NCBI RefSeq assembly: GCF_046292825.1
Contig: NZ_JBKBQG010000002.1
Span: forward strand, 1 to 64,000
Direction of reading: 5' to 3'
Source: Salinarimonas sp046292825
GTDB taxonomy: Bacteria > Pseudomonadota > Alphaproteobacteria > Rhizobiales > Beijerinckiaceae
Length of the DNA stretch: 64,000 nucleotides
Shown: one piece after another, positions 43,670-53,195 of the stretch
Layout: every line of letters begins with the position of its first letter
Position numbering within the stretch: position 1 is the first letter of the stretch
Made by a program: the position numbers and the translations under genes
Notes under the pieces: model-generated
Seen by the model: only the letters and a program-made list of their open reading frames with translations
The model's database searches: none
What the model was told of the DNA's origin: nothing

Positions 43670-44074
43670 TCAGGCGCAATACAAGCGATAGAGCGTCCCG
43701 ATCAGCTCGCGCGCCTCGGGCGAGGCGAGGCGGTAATAGATGGTCTGGCCGTCCCGGCGGGTGGTGACGAGGCCGAGCGCGCGCAGCTTCGAGAGGTGCT
43801 GGGAGAGCGCGGATTGGCCGAGCCCCACCGCCTCGGCGAGCTGACCCACCGAGACCTCCTCCTCCATCATCCGGCACATCGCCATGAGACGCTTGGGATG
43901 CGCGAGCGCCGCCAGGAGCTCGGCCACCTTGTCCGCCTTCGGCTCGAGAGCCGCCAGATCCCCGCTCGACGCCACGCCGTCACCCCGTCCCTTCGCGAGG
44001 GCCGAAGATGGCGAGGGCATGGCCTCGACGCAAGAGGCGCGGGCGCGCAGCAGGGGATCGGGCGTGTCGAGCAT
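43670..44074 (-). CDS. bigR: ArsR-family persulfide sensor BigR/SqrR
   Basis: BigR represses sulfide-detoxification genes and releases DNA when two cysteines form a polysulfide bridge. The 134-residue protein has the winged-helix ALAHPKRLMAMCRMMEEEVS and LGQSALSQHLSKLR. The two sensor cysteines are at expected places, Cys67 in MCRMM and Cys133 in the C-terminal LYCA. The ATG at 44074 lies 1 bp after the upstream stop, so the genes are coupled. A start at 44020 is possible, since residues 1-40 are atypical and low in structure. It is the last gene of the leftward sulfide operon. Confidence 0.88.
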   Translation of the reverse strand: MLDTPDPLLRARASCVEAMPSPSSALAKGRGDGVASSGDLAALEPKADKVAELLAALAHPKRLMAMCRMMEEEVSVGQLAEAVGLGQSALSQHLSKLRALGLVTTRRDGQTIYYRLASPEARELIGTLYRLYCA

Positions 44075-44075
44075 G

Positions 44076-44498
44076 TCAGTCGCGCTCCAGATAGGGGCGG
44101 ATGCCGGAGAGATCGTAGCCGGCGCTCGCGGCGCGGCTCATGATCTCGTCCGCGGGCGCCTCTCCCTTCTGCGAGAGCGCCCAGACGGTGCAGGAGCGGG
44201 TGCCCGAGCGGCAATAGGCGAGCACGGGCTTCGGCAGCTCCTCGAGCGCGGCGCCGAAGGCCGCGACGTCGTCCATGGTCATCGCGCCCGAGACCACCGG
44301 CACGTGGCGATAGGCGAGGCCGAGCCGGCTCGCCTCCGCCTCGATCTGCGCGCTCGATGGCTGATCGGGGCTCTCGCCGTCGGGGCGGTTGTTGACGATC
44401 GCCGCGAAACCCGCCGCCTTGAGGGCGGCGAGGTCTTCGAGCGCGATCTGGGGGGCGACGGCGAGGTCCTCGGTGACGGTGCGGATGTCGGCAGGCAT
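44076..44498 (-). CDS. TIGR01244-type sulfur transferase (DUF442)
   Basis: This 140-residue protein has the phosphatase/rhodanese-like fold of the DUF442 family. It starts ADIRTVTEDLAVAPQI and contains the active loop AYCRSGTRSC near residue 96 with its nucleophilic Cys. In Agrobacterium and Xylella this domain is fused to the N-terminus of the Blh persulfide dioxygenase; here it is a separate gene in the bigR operon while the dioxygenase is encoded divergently. It likely moves sulfane sulfur from persulfide to an acceptor. The ATG at 44498 is the only family-compatible start. Confidence 0.88.
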   Translation of the reverse strand: MPADIRTVTEDLAVAPQIALEDLAALKAAGFAAIVNNRPDGESPDQPSSAQIEAEASRLGLAYRHVPVVSGAMTMDDVAAFGAALEELPKPVLAYCRSGTRSCTVWALSQKGEAPADEIMSRAASAGYDLSGIRPYLERD

Positions 44499-44533
44499 GG
44501 GCGGTCGCTCCGGTTGAGAATCGGTCCCTCGGG

Positions 44534-45334
44534 TCAGAACAGCCCGAGGCTCGACGCCAACATGGCCGCCGCGACCGCCACGATCAATGCCGCGAACACC
44601 CGCTCGAGCGCCCCGCGCCTGGCCGACAGCCCCTTGGCCGAGCGCGTGCCGATCATGCCGCCGGCGAAGGCGCCGGCGACGAAGAGCGCCGCGAGCGTCC
44701 AATCGACGAGCCCCGACAGCGCGTAGCTCGCCGCCGTCGTGGCGCCGAAGGCGGTGACCGCGACGAGCGAGGAGCCGACCGCGTAGAGCATCGGCATGCC
44801 CGTCGCGAGCAGGAGCCCCGGCACGATCAGGAAGCCCCCGCCGATGCCGAACAGACCCGAGAGCGCGCCCGCGCCGAGCCCGATCCCGACGAGCCAGAGC
44901 GCGTTCTCGCGCCCGAGCCGCACGTCGCCGTCGCCGACGGCGCTCTTGCGCCGCAGCATCAGCGCCGCGACGACGAGCATCAGGATCGCGAAGCCGCCGA
45001 TCAGCACGTCCCCCGGCAGCATCTTGCCGACCTGCGCGCCGCCTGCCGCTCCGACCATGCCGGAGACGGCGAAGAGCGCCGCGCAACGCCACTTGACGGT
45101 GCCCGCGCGGGCATGGGCGGCGAGGTTGATCGCCGCGCTCGCCGCGACCGCCACCGCCGCCGTGCCGATCGCCACGTGCGCGCTCGGCACGCCGACGAGA
45201 TAGAGGAGGAGCGGCACCGCGAGGATCGACCCGCCCCCGCCGACGAGGCCGAGCACGAAGCCGACGAGCGAGCCCGAGGCGATGCCGAGCGCGCCCGCGA
45301 CGACGCTCCCTTGGGCTATGGCGAGCGCGCTCAT
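44534..45334 (-). CDS. TauE/SafE-family sulfur-anion exporter
   Basis: This 266-residue inner-membrane protein has seven to eight helices in two halves. Each half carries the family glycine motif (GFVLGLVGGGGSILAVPLL near residue 27 and GLFGIGGGFLIVPGLLL near residue 160). TauE/SafE proteins export sulfite, sulfoacetate or related anions. Its place between a rhodanese and a persulfide-linked transferase suggests removal of sulfite or thiosulfate made by persulfide oxidation. The ATG at 45334 overlaps the upstream stop (ATGA). Confidence 0.92.
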   Translation of the reverse strand: MSALAIAQGSVVAGALGIASGSLVGFVLGLVGGGGSILAVPLLLYLVGVPSAHVAIGTAAVAVAASAAINLAAHARAGTVKWRCAALFAVSGMVGAAGGAQVGKMLPGDVLIGGFAILMLVVAALMLRRKSAVGDGDVRLGRENALWLVGIGLGAGALSGLFGIGGGFLIVPGLLLATGMPMLYAVGSSLVAVTAFGATTAASYALSGLVDWTLAALFVAGAFAGGMIGTRSAKGLSARRGALERVFAALIVAVAAAMLASSLGLF

Positions 45335-45894
45335 TCCGCGGCCGCCATGCCGTCGCCGCGCGCCGGCGCCTTGAGGCTCCGGTTCCACGGCATGTGGACG
45401 AGGACGCGCGCGAGGCCGCAGAAGCCGGTCGCGCCCGCGACCATCAGGCCCGCGCCGACGAAGGCGGGGATCGCGAGGAAGCCGGGCGCGAGGAAGACCC
45501 CTGCGAGCGTGCCGAAGAAGGCGAACGCGCCCGCCCCGAGCTGGACCTGGCGCTGCAACTCGAGCGGTTGCGAGGCGTCGGCGACGACGGGCAGCCCCGC
45601 CTTGCGCCAGGCGTCGATGCCGCCCTCGACGACATAGGCGTCGCACGCCTCCCCCGCCTTCTCGGCGAGCTTGGCGGCGGCGCCGAGCGTGCGCATGCCG
45701 CTCTTGCAATGGAACAGGACGACCTGCCCGGGCCGAGCGGGCAGCGCCGCCGCATCGATGCCCGAGAGCGCGACGTTGCGCGCGCCGGGGATGCGCTCGC
45801 GCGCATGCTCGTCGCGCTCGCGCACGTCGACTAGGACCGCGCCCTGGTCGATGAGGGCCTTCGCCTGGGCGGGGGTGATGGTGGGAAGGGACAT
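45331..45894 (-). CDS. membrane-anchored rhodanese (rhodanese + DUF2892)
   Basis: This 187-residue protein has an N-terminal rhodanese domain with catalytic Cys near residue 63 in FHCKSGMRT. Two hydrophobic helices of the DUF2892 type follow (about 125-170, FAFFGTLAGVFLAPGF and AGLMVAGATGFCGLARVL), as in E. coli YgaP. It would transfer sulfane sulfur at the inner membrane surface. The ATG at 45894 has GGAG upstream. It is the first gene of the leftward rhodanese-tauE-DUF442-bigR operon, divergent from the persulfide dioxygenase gene. Confidence 0.9.
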   Translation of the reverse strand: MSLPTITPAQAKALIDQGAVLVDVRERDEHARERIPGARNVALSGIDAAALPARPGQVVLFHCKSGMRTLGAAAKLAEKAGEACDAYVVEGGIDAWRKAGLPVVADASQPLELQRQVQLGAGAFAFFGTLAGVFLAPGFLAIPAFVGAGLMVAGATGFCGLARVLVHMPWNRSLKAPARGDGMAAAE

Positions 45895-45966
45895 GGGGGG
45901 CTCCGTTCGTGGCCTGCGGATCTCGGGTTCGAGGACATCCGGATCCTTCCGGAGGTCCAAAAGCTG

Positions 45967-45994
45967 TTGCTAAATTAGAGATCACTTATATATC
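45967..45994 (+). promoter_or_regulatory. candidate promoter/operator for the sulfide locus
   Basis: TTGCTA at 45967-45972 and TATATC at 45989-45994 are 16 bp apart, upstream of the dioxygenase gene. A small palindrome CTAAATTAG (45970-45978) overlaps the -35. The AT-rich patch stands out from the region and is a likely BigR operator; the assignment is inference. Confidence 0.5.
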
Positions 45995-46040
45995 CGTCAA
46001 GAGCGCTCGGCCTCCCCGACGCGAGAAAACGGAGGAACCC

Positions 46041-46934
46041 ATGACGCACGATCTCGACGCCCCGATCATCCACGCCTTCTTCGACGAGCCGACGAACACG
46101 GTGAGCTACCTCGTCGCCGACCCGCGCACGAAGGAGGCCGCGATCATCGACCCGGTGCTCGATTACGACCACAGGGCCGGCACGGTGACGACCGATTCGG
46201 TCGAGGCGATCCTCGCGCGCGCGTTGGAAGAGGGCTATCGCGTCGTTTGGGCGCTCGAGACCCACGCCCATGCCGATCACCTGTCGGGCGCTCCCTACGT
46301 CAAGGCGAAGACCGGAGCCAAGATCGGCATCGGCGAGCACATCAAGGAGGTGCAGCGCATCTTCCGCCCGGTCTTCAACGCGACGGACCTGAAGACCGAC
46401 GGATCGGATTTCGACCACCTCTTCGCCGACGGCGAGACCTTCCCGCTCGGCGCGCTCGAGGTGAAGGTGCTCTACGTGCCCGGCCACACGCCCGCCGACG
46501 TCGCTTTCCAGATCGCGGACGCGGTCTTCGTCGGCGACACGTTGTTCATGCCCGATTACGGCACGGCGCGAGCCGATTTCCCCGGCGGGGACGCGCGCCG
46601 GCTCTACGCCTCGATCCAGCGGCTCCTGGCGCTGCCGCCGCAGACGCGGCTGTTCATGTGCCACGATTACAAGGCGCCCGGCCGCGATCACTACGCCTGG
46701 GAGACCACCGTCGCCGAGCAGCGCGCCGCCAACCGACACGTGCACGAGGGCGTCGGCGAGGAGGAGTTCGTCGCCATGCGCACCGCCCGCGACGCGACGC
46801 TCGCCGCGCCGGTCCTGCTCCTGCCCTCGATCCAGGTCAACATCCGCGCCGGCCGGTTCCCGGCCAAGGAGGCGAACGGCGTGCACTATCTGACGATCCC
46901 GGTGACGTTCAAGAAGGACGCGCACGCGGCGTGA
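46041..46934 (+). CDS. blh: persulfide dioxygenase (ETHE1/Blh-type metallo-beta-lactamase fold)
   Basis: The enzyme oxidises glutathione persulfide to sulfite with an iron centre. The 297-residue protein has the MBL metal motif ETHAHADHLSG near residue 74, PGHTPADV near residue 148, GDTLFMPDYGTARADFPGG near residue 170 and the late CHDY. Length and motifs fit the Blh/ETHE1 branch. The usual DUF442 domain of Blh is not fused here. The ATG at 46041 follows GGAGGAA. It is divergent from the bigR operon, which probably represses it. Confidence 0.9.
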   Translation: MTHDLDAPIIHAFFDEPTNTVSYLVADPRTKEAAIIDPVLDYDHRAGTVTTDSVEAILARALEEGYRVVWALETHAHADHLSGAPYVKAKTGAKIGIGEHIKEVQRIFRPVFNATDLKTDGSDFDHLFADGETFPLGALEVKVLYVPGHTPADVAFQIADAVFVGDTLFMPDYGTARADFPGGDARRLYASIQRLLALPPQTRLFMCHDYKAPGRDHYAWETTVAEQRAANRHVHEGVGEEEFVAMRTARDATLAAPVLLLPSIQVNIRAGRFPAKEANGVHYLTIPVTFKKDAHAA

Positions 46935-47038
46935 AGGGGGGCGGCGGGTGGGCGCGACCCGTCTTCGCATCATCCCGCGTTTCGCGCCCGCGCCTCCCCC
47001 GTTATGCTCGCTGAAAACGGCACGGGAGGAGAGCCATC

Positions 47039-48082
47039 GTGAGCGCGCAGCAGAGAACGAGCGCGCCGCTTCTCGACGAGGAGCGGCTCGCCGCGCATCT
47101 CGCGCAGGCGATCCCCGGCTTCGGCCGGCTCGTCGCGACGCGCAAATTCGCGGGCGGGCAGTCGAACCCGACCTTCCTCGTCGAGGCGGAAGGCGGGCGC
47201 TACGTCCTGCGCCGCAAGCCGCCGGGCGTGCTGCTCGCCTCCGCCCACGCGGTCGAGCGCGAATATGCGGTGATGGCGGCGCTCGCGGACAGCGCCGTGC
47301 CCGTGCCGCGCGTGCGCCATCTGTGCGAGGACGCGGGCGTGATCGGCTCGGTCTTCTTCGTGATGGACCATGTCGAGGGCCGCGTCTTCTTCGACCCGCG
47401 CCTGCCCGATGCCGCGGCCGACGAGCGCGCGGGCCTCTACGACGCGATGAACGCGACGCTCGCGGCTTTGCACGACGTCGATCCCGGGGCCGTCGGGCTC
47501 GGCGCGTTCGGCCGGCCGGGCGGCTATTTCGCGCGCCAGACGAAGCGCTGGAGCGAGCAATACCGCGCGAGCGAGACGCAGAGCCATCCCGCGCTCGACG
47601 CAGCGATCGTCTGGCTCTCGGAGAACGTGCCCGCGGACGACGGTACCTTCTCCATCGTCCACGGCGATTTCCGCCACGACAACATGATCTTCGCGCCCGA
47701 CGCGCCGCGGGTCGCCGCGCTCATCGATTGGGAATTGTCGACGCTCGGCCATCCCCTCGCCGATCTCGCCTACCAGGTCGCGCAATGGCGCTGCCCGGCG
47801 GGGGGCCCCTTCCCCGGGCTCGGGGGAATCGATCGCGCGGCGCTCGGCATCCCCTCGGACGAGGCCTATATCGCGGCCTATGCGCGCCGGCGCGGGCTCG
47901 CCGACCTGCCGGATTGGCGGTTCGCGATCGTCTTCGCGCTGTTTCGCATCGCCGCGATCCTCCAGGGCGTCTATCGCCGCGCGCTCGACGGCAACGCCTC
48001 GAACCGCGAGAGCGGGCTTTCGATGGGCACCATGGTTCCGCTCCTCGCCGGCCTCGCGGCGCAGGAGCTCGAGCGGGCGTGA
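47039..48082 (+). CDS. phosphotransferase of the aminoglycoside/choline kinase fold (ACAD10-like)
   Basis: This 347-residue kinase-like protein has the nucleotide-binding region KFAGGQSNPTFLVE near residue 36, the catalytic loop HGDFRHDNMIF near residue 205 and the metal Asp in IDWELSTLGHP near residue 230. It resembles the APH-type domain found with acyl-CoA dehydrogenases (ACAD10/11), which phosphorylate 4-hydroxy fatty acids in animals. A similar role in unusual acyl substrates is possible but unproven. The start is GTG at 47039, preceded by GGAGGAGAG. No acyl-CoA dehydrogenase gene lies beside it. Confidence 0.84.
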   Translation: MSAQQRTSAPLLDEERLAAHLAQAIPGFGRLVATRKFAGGQSNPTFLVEAEGGRYVLRRKPPGVLLASAHAVEREYAVMAALADSAVPVPRVRHLCEDAGVIGSVFFVMDHVEGRVFFDPRLPDAAADERAGLYDAMNATLAALHDVDPGAVGLGAFGRPGGYFARQTKRWSEQYRASETQSHPALDAAIVWLSENVPADDGTFSIVHGDFRHDNMIFAPDAPRVAALIDWELSTLGHPLADLAYQVAQWRCPAGGPFPGLGGIDRAALGIPSDEAYIAAYARRRGLADLPDWRFAIVFALFRIAAILQGVYRRALDGNASNRESGLSMGTMVPLLAGLAAQELERA

Positions 48083-48091
48083 CCCCCGCGC

Positions 48092-48316
48092 TCAGGGCCC
48101 CGGCGCGGCCTTGTCGTCGAGGAAGCGCAGGGCGGGCAGCGAGATGCGCATCCCCTGGACGACGACCTCGCGCCGTCGCGGCGCCTCGGCCCGCTCCTCC
48201 GCGCCGAAGGGAACGGCGCGCCCGGACGTTCGGCTCCCCGCGCGCTGCGTCCGCTCGCGGCGCGTCGCCTCGCGGGCACGCGGGTCGATCGCTGTCGTGG
48301 TCCGCCGGTCCTGCAT
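48092..48316 (-). CDS. small basic protein, unknown function
   Basis: This 74-residue protein is Arg-rich in its first half (REATRRERTQRAGSR) and ends with a more ordered segment VVVQGMRISLPALRFLDD. No family is recognised. The ATG at 48316 follows AGAGGGAA, a good ribosome site. It converges on the phosphotransferase gene with 9 bp between them. The ordered end suggests real coding, but chance coding in high-GC DNA cannot be excluded. Confidence 0.45.
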   Translation of the reverse strand: MQDRRTTTAIDPRAREATRRERTQRAGSRTSGRAVPFGAEERAEAPRRREVVVQGMRISLPALRFLDDKAAPGP

Positions 48317-48823
48317 CGTGTTCCCTCTCCCCGCCGTGTCGCGATCCGTCGACGAGCGACGGGCTTACGACTTTTGATTGCCTCCGAAGGTCAACGCAAA
48401 CGAGGGCACGATGATAGTGGCGGCGCGGGCCGGCGCTCTCTTGCCGCAGCCGCTCTCCCGCATATCCCCGCTATCCACAGGCCGGGCGCGGTGGCATCAT
48501 GCGGATCCGTCGCGCCAGCGTCATGCGGGCAGGGCATGATCTACGACGGAAGTCGTAGGCTCCGGGGCTCGCCGCGGCGGTTCGAAAACGGGGATATGGC
48601 GAGGCCGTTTCGCGCACCGGAACCCGCGAGGCGGTCCGGAACTTGCTTGGCTGTTCGCGCCGTCGAGCGGAGCCCTGCGGCCGAGCGCCGTTGCCGCGAC
48701 GACGAGAAGGCGTGATCGGAGCATCGTCGACCCCGGTGAATGCCGGGAAGAGGCGCGGCTGCGGATCGGGGATTGGAGCGCTCGGTCCCTGTCGGACCGG
48801 CGGTCCGGCGAGCGGGGGTCTCG
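48317..48823. other. 507-bp gap upstream of glgA, no gene recognised
   Basis: Reading frames across this stretch are low-complexity and lack ribosome sites. The left end near 48365-48420 is AT-richer (GACTTTTGATTGCC) and could hold the promoter of the leftward small gene. A glgA promoter was not resolved. Confidence 0.4.
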
Positions 48824-50359
48824 ATGAGCGGCGCGTCTGTGGGCGGGCAGGCCGGTTCGGTGGTCGTGGACGAGGGCGCCTCGGCGCCCGGCGCAGCCCT
48901 GCGCACGTCGGCCACGCCCCTCTTTCCCAGGCCGCAGCCGCTGCCGCGGACCCTGTTCGTCACGCCGGAGATGTCCGGCCTCGTCAAGGCCGGCGGACTG
49001 GGCGAAGTCTCGGCCGCGCTGCCGCGCGCGATGCGCGGCACGATCGACGCGCGCGTGCTGATCCCCGGCTATCGCGAGGTGCTCCAGGCCCATCCCGCCA
49101 TTCCCGTCGTCGCGCGGCTGCCCGGCTATCGGGGCCTGCCGCCCTGCTCGATCGGGCGCATCGGCACGCCGGACGGGCTCGAGATCTACGTCGTCCTCGC
49201 GCCCGAGCTCTACGACCGCGAGGGCTCGCCCTACGGCGACGGCGACGGGGTCGATTGGCGCGACAACGACGTGCGCTTCGCGCGGCTGGGGCTCGCCGCC
49301 GCCGAGATCGCGGCGGGCGTGCCGGCGCTCGACTGGAAGCCCGATCTCCTGCACCTGAACGATTGGCCGTCGAGCTTCGCCTGCGCCTATTGCACGTGGC
49401 TCGGCGTGCGCGCGCCCTCCATCCTGACGGTGCACAATCTCGCCTATCAGGGCTTGTTCTCCCCCGCCCGGATGGAGCGGCTCGGCGTGCCGATCGAGGC
49501 CTTCGGCCTCGACGGGGTCGAGTTCCACGGCAAGCTGTCCTTCCTCAAGGCCGGCCTGTCCTATGCCGATCACGTGACCACCGTGTCGGCGACCTATGCC
49601 CAGGAAATCACCACGCCGGAATTCGGCTGCGGGCTCGACGGCCTCCTGCGGCTGCGCGCCGAGGAGGGCCGCCTCACCGGCATCGTCAACGGCATCGACG
49701 CGAGCTTCGACCCGCGCAACGACCCCCATCTCGCCAGCCCCTTCGATCTCAACGCCTGGGAGGGCAAGGCTGCGAACGCACGGGCGGTGCGCGAGGCCTT
49801 CGGTCTCGCGGTCTCGAGCGGCCCGCTCTTCGCCGTCGTCTCGCGGCTCGTGCACCAGAAGGGCGTCGACCTCGCCATCGACGCGGCCGAGGCGATCGTC
49901 GAGGCCGGCGGGCAGCTCGTCGTGACGGGGCGCGGCGAGGGGCGCTTCGAGACGGAGCTGCGCGCGCTCGCCCGCCGCCATCCGGGCGCCGTCGGCGTGC
50001 GCATCGGCTACGACGAGGGCGAGGCGCGGCGCATGTATGCGGGCTCCGACTTCCTCCTGATGCCCTCGCGCTTCGAGCCCTGCGGCCTGTCGCAGATGTA
50101 CGCGCAACGCTTCGCCTCGCTGCCGATCGCCCACCGCACCGGCGGGCTCGCCGACACGATCGACGACGGGCTCACCGGCTTCCTGTTCGAGACGCCACGC
50201 CTCTCGCCCTTCCTCGACGCGATCCGACGCGCGCTCGATTCCTTCCGCAGCCGCTCGCGGCTCGACGCGATGCGCCGCGCGGCGATGACGCGGCCGATGG
50301 GTTGGGACGGATCGGTGCGCGGCTATGCTCAGGTCTATCGGCGCGTCGGCGTCGGCTGA
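48824..50359 (+). CDS. glgA: glycogen synthase GlgA
   Basis: GlgA extends alpha-1,4-glucan chains from ADP-glucose. The 511-residue GT5 enzyme has an N-terminal ADP-glucose loop VKAGGLGEV near residue 54, HLNDWPSSFA, TVHNLAYQG and, in the C-terminal Rossmann domain, VSRLVHQKGVD and SRFEPCGLSQMYA. The ATG at 48824 is behind GGGGG. About 45 extra residues (MSGASVGGQAGS...) precede the usual start, probably disordered. glgB and glgC are not adjacent, so the rest of the pathway lies elsewhere. Confidence 0.93.
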   Translation: MSGASVGGQAGSVVVDEGASAPGAALRTSATPLFPRPQPLPRTLFVTPEMSGLVKAGGLGEVSAALPRAMRGTIDARVLIPGYREVLQAHPAIPVVARLPGYRGLPPCSIGRIGTPDGLEIYVVLAPELYDREGSPYGDGDGVDWRDNDVRFARLGLAAAEIAAGVPALDWKPDLLHLNDWPSSFACAYCTWLGVRAPSILTVHNLAYQGLFSPARMERLGVPIEAFGLDGVEFHGKLSFLKAGLSYADHVTTVSATYAQEITTPEFGCGLDGLLRLRAEEGRLTGIVNGIDASFDPRNDPHLASPFDLNAWEGKAANARAVREAFGLAVSSGPLFAVVSRLVHQKGVDLAIDAAEAIVEAGGQLVVTGRGEGRFETELRALARRHPGAVGVRIGYDEGEARRMYAGSDFLLMPSRFEPCGLSQMYAQRFASLPIAHRTGGLADTIDDGLTGFLFETPRLSPFLDAIRRALDSFRSRSRLDAMRRAAMTRPMGWDGSVRGYAQVYRRVGVG

Positions 50360-50397
50360 GCGACGGCGATCGCCCGCGATCGCGACCTCACGCCACG

Positions 50398-50426
50398 TTA
50401 CGAATGACGAAAATCGTAATTCGTAA
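50398..50426. promoter_or_regulatory. 29-bp inverted repeat between glgA and the TCA operon
   Basis: TTACGAATGACGA and TCGTAATTCGTAA form 13-bp arms (one mismatch) around AAA. No T run follows, so a terminator is unlikely. It stands out as AT-rich within the 346-bp gap 50360-50705, which otherwise shows no gene. It may be an operator for mdh-suc transcription. Confidence 0.6.
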
Positions 50427-50705
50427 GCATCCCTCACGTTGTGGAGCGCGCACGGCCGACCGGCCTCCCCGTGCGCCGAAGCCCTTGATCGTCTTGGCGT
50501 TTTTCGCGCACGACCCGCACGGGGCCGCGCCGGGGGCACTCCAAATCACCCAAAGGTCAGGTATTCCAACGGGTTGAACGTAGACGGCCATTGGGGTTTA
50601 AGCACCCCGATCCGTGAACGGGCGCGTGCCGCGCGCCCGATCGCACGAGCGCAACACCAGGGGGTCCGCTCGCGGGCCCCGTCGACACCGAAAGAGGCCA
50701 AGCTC

Positions 50706-51668
50706 ATGGCACGCAAGAAGATCGCCCTCATCGGTGCCGGCCAGATCGGCGGCACGCTCGCCCATCTCGTCGGCCTCAAGGAGCTCGGGGACGTCGTCCT
50801 GTTCGACATCGCCGAGGGCGTGCCGCAGGGCAAGGGCCTCGACATCGCCGAGTCCGCGCCCGTCGACGGCTTCGACGCCGCCTACAAGGGCACGCAGGAC
50901 TATGCCGACATCGCCGGCGCCGACGTGGTGATCGTGACGGCGGGCGTGCCGCGCAAGCCCGGCATGAGCCGCGACGACCTTCTCGGCATCAATCTCAAGG
51001 TGATGGAGGCGGTCGGCAACGGCATCAAGCAGCATTGCCCCGACGCCTTCGTGATCTGCATCACGAACCCGCTCGACGCGATGGTCTGGGCGCTGCAGAA
51101 GTTCTCGGGGCTGCCCGCCAACAAGATCGTCGGCATGGCCGGCGTGCTCGACTCGGCGCGCTTCCGCCACTTCCTCGCGGAGGAGTTCAAGGTCTCGGTC
51201 GAGGACGTCACCGCCTTCGTGCTCGGCGGCCACGGCGACGACATGTGCCCGCTCGTGCGCTACTCGACGGTCGCCGGCATCCCCCTGCCCGATCTCGTGG
51301 CGATGGGCTGGACGACGCAGGAGCGCCTCGACGCCATGGTCGAGCGCACCCGCAAGGGCGGCGGCGAGATCGTCAACCTGCTCAAGACGGGCTCAGCCTA
51401 TTACGCGCCGGCCGCTTCCGCGATCGCGATGGCCGAGAGCTACCTCAAGGACAAGCGCCGCGTCCTGCCCTGCGCCGCCCATCTCTCGGGCGAGTACGGG
51501 CTCGACGGCCTGTTCGTCGGCGTGCCGATCGTGATCGGCGCCAACGGCGTCGAGAAGGTCGTCGAGGTCTCCTTCACGCAGGAGGAGAAGGCGATGTTCG
51601 AGAAGTCCGTCGCCTCGGTGCGCGGCCTCGTCGAGGCCTGCAAGGGCATCAACCCGGCGCTCGCCTGA
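50706..51668 (+). CDS. mdh: malate dehydrogenase
   Basis: This enzyme interconverts malate and oxaloacetate with NAD+. The 320-residue protein belongs to the lactate-dehydrogenase-like MDH branch of alphaproteobacteria. It has nucleotide motif IGAGQIGGTL (residues 8-17), the substrate arginines in RKPGMSRDDL near residue 81, NPLDAM near 120 and the catalytic His near 176 in GGHGDDM. The ATG at 50706 follows an AAAGAGG site. It opens the operon mdh-sucC-sucD-sucA-sucB-lpd, a standard order in Hyphomicrobiales. The 29-bp dyad upstream may control the set. Confidence 0.97.
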   Translation: MARKKIALIGAGQIGGTLAHLVGLKELGDVVLFDIAEGVPQGKGLDIAESAPVDGFDAAYKGTQDYADIAGADVVIVTAGVPRKPGMSRDDLLGINLKVMEAVGNGIKQHCPDAFVICITNPLDAMVWALQKFSGLPANKIVGMAGVLDSARFRHFLAEEFKVSVEDVTAFVLGGHGDDMCPLVRYSTVAGIPLPDLVAMGWTTQERLDAMVERTRKGGGEIVNLLKTGSAYYAPAASAIAMAESYLKDKRRVLPCAAHLSGEYGLDGLFVGVPIVIGANGVEKVVEVSFTQEEKAMFEKSVASVRGLVEACKGINPALA

Positions 51669-51725
51669 TCTTCGAGAACGCCCTCTCACCGCGCCAAGAC
51701 GCGATCCCGTGACGAAGAGGTTTCC

Positions 51726-52922
<1,197 letters not shown>

Positions 52923-52952
52923 GGAGCACGGCCGGCGCGACGGGAGCGAGCC

Positions 52953-53195
52953 ATGGGATCCATCACGGTCGAGGTCGACGAGAAGGTGCTCGAGAAGGTC
53001 GCCGCCCACGCGGCGGCCCGCGGCACGACGCCCGACGGGCTCGTGCGCGACTATCTCGAGCGCCTCGCGCAGGCCCCGGCCGCGGTGGAGCCGGACTTCG
53101 AAGAGGCCCGCCGTCGCATCCGCGAGCTTCGCGCCAAGTCGACGCTGGAGGTCGGTCCGATCACGTGGACGAGGGATGATCTCTATGATCGTTGA
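52953..53195 (+). CDS. vapB: VapB-type antitoxin inserted in the suc operon
   Basis: This 80-residue protein begins with a beta strand and helices (ITVEVDEKVLEKVAAHAAARG, then TPDGLVRDYLERLAQ) typical of small ribbon-helix-helix antitoxins. It ends with a charged tail (EARRRIRELRAKSTLEV) suited to binding a toxin. The ATG at 52953 has GGGAG upstream and lies 30 bp after sucC. Its stop overlaps the PIN toxin start by 11 bp, the usual TA arrangement. Autoregulation by the pair could affect expression of the downstream suc genes. Confidence 0.8.
   Translation: MGSITVEVDEKVLEKVAAHAAARGTTPDGLVRDYLERLAQAPAAVEPDFEEARRRIRELRAKSTLEVGPITWTRDDLYDR

Noticed and set aside
40429..43767. Frame of over 1100 codons overlapping putA
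   Set aside because: It runs in a different frame on the same strand as putA, which has full PRODH and ALDH motifs. The shadow product is Arg/Gly-rich without domains.
48374..48715. Small gene upstream of glgA
   Set aside because: The translated product is low in structure, has no ribosome site and no recognisable domain; the stretch is better left as non-coding.
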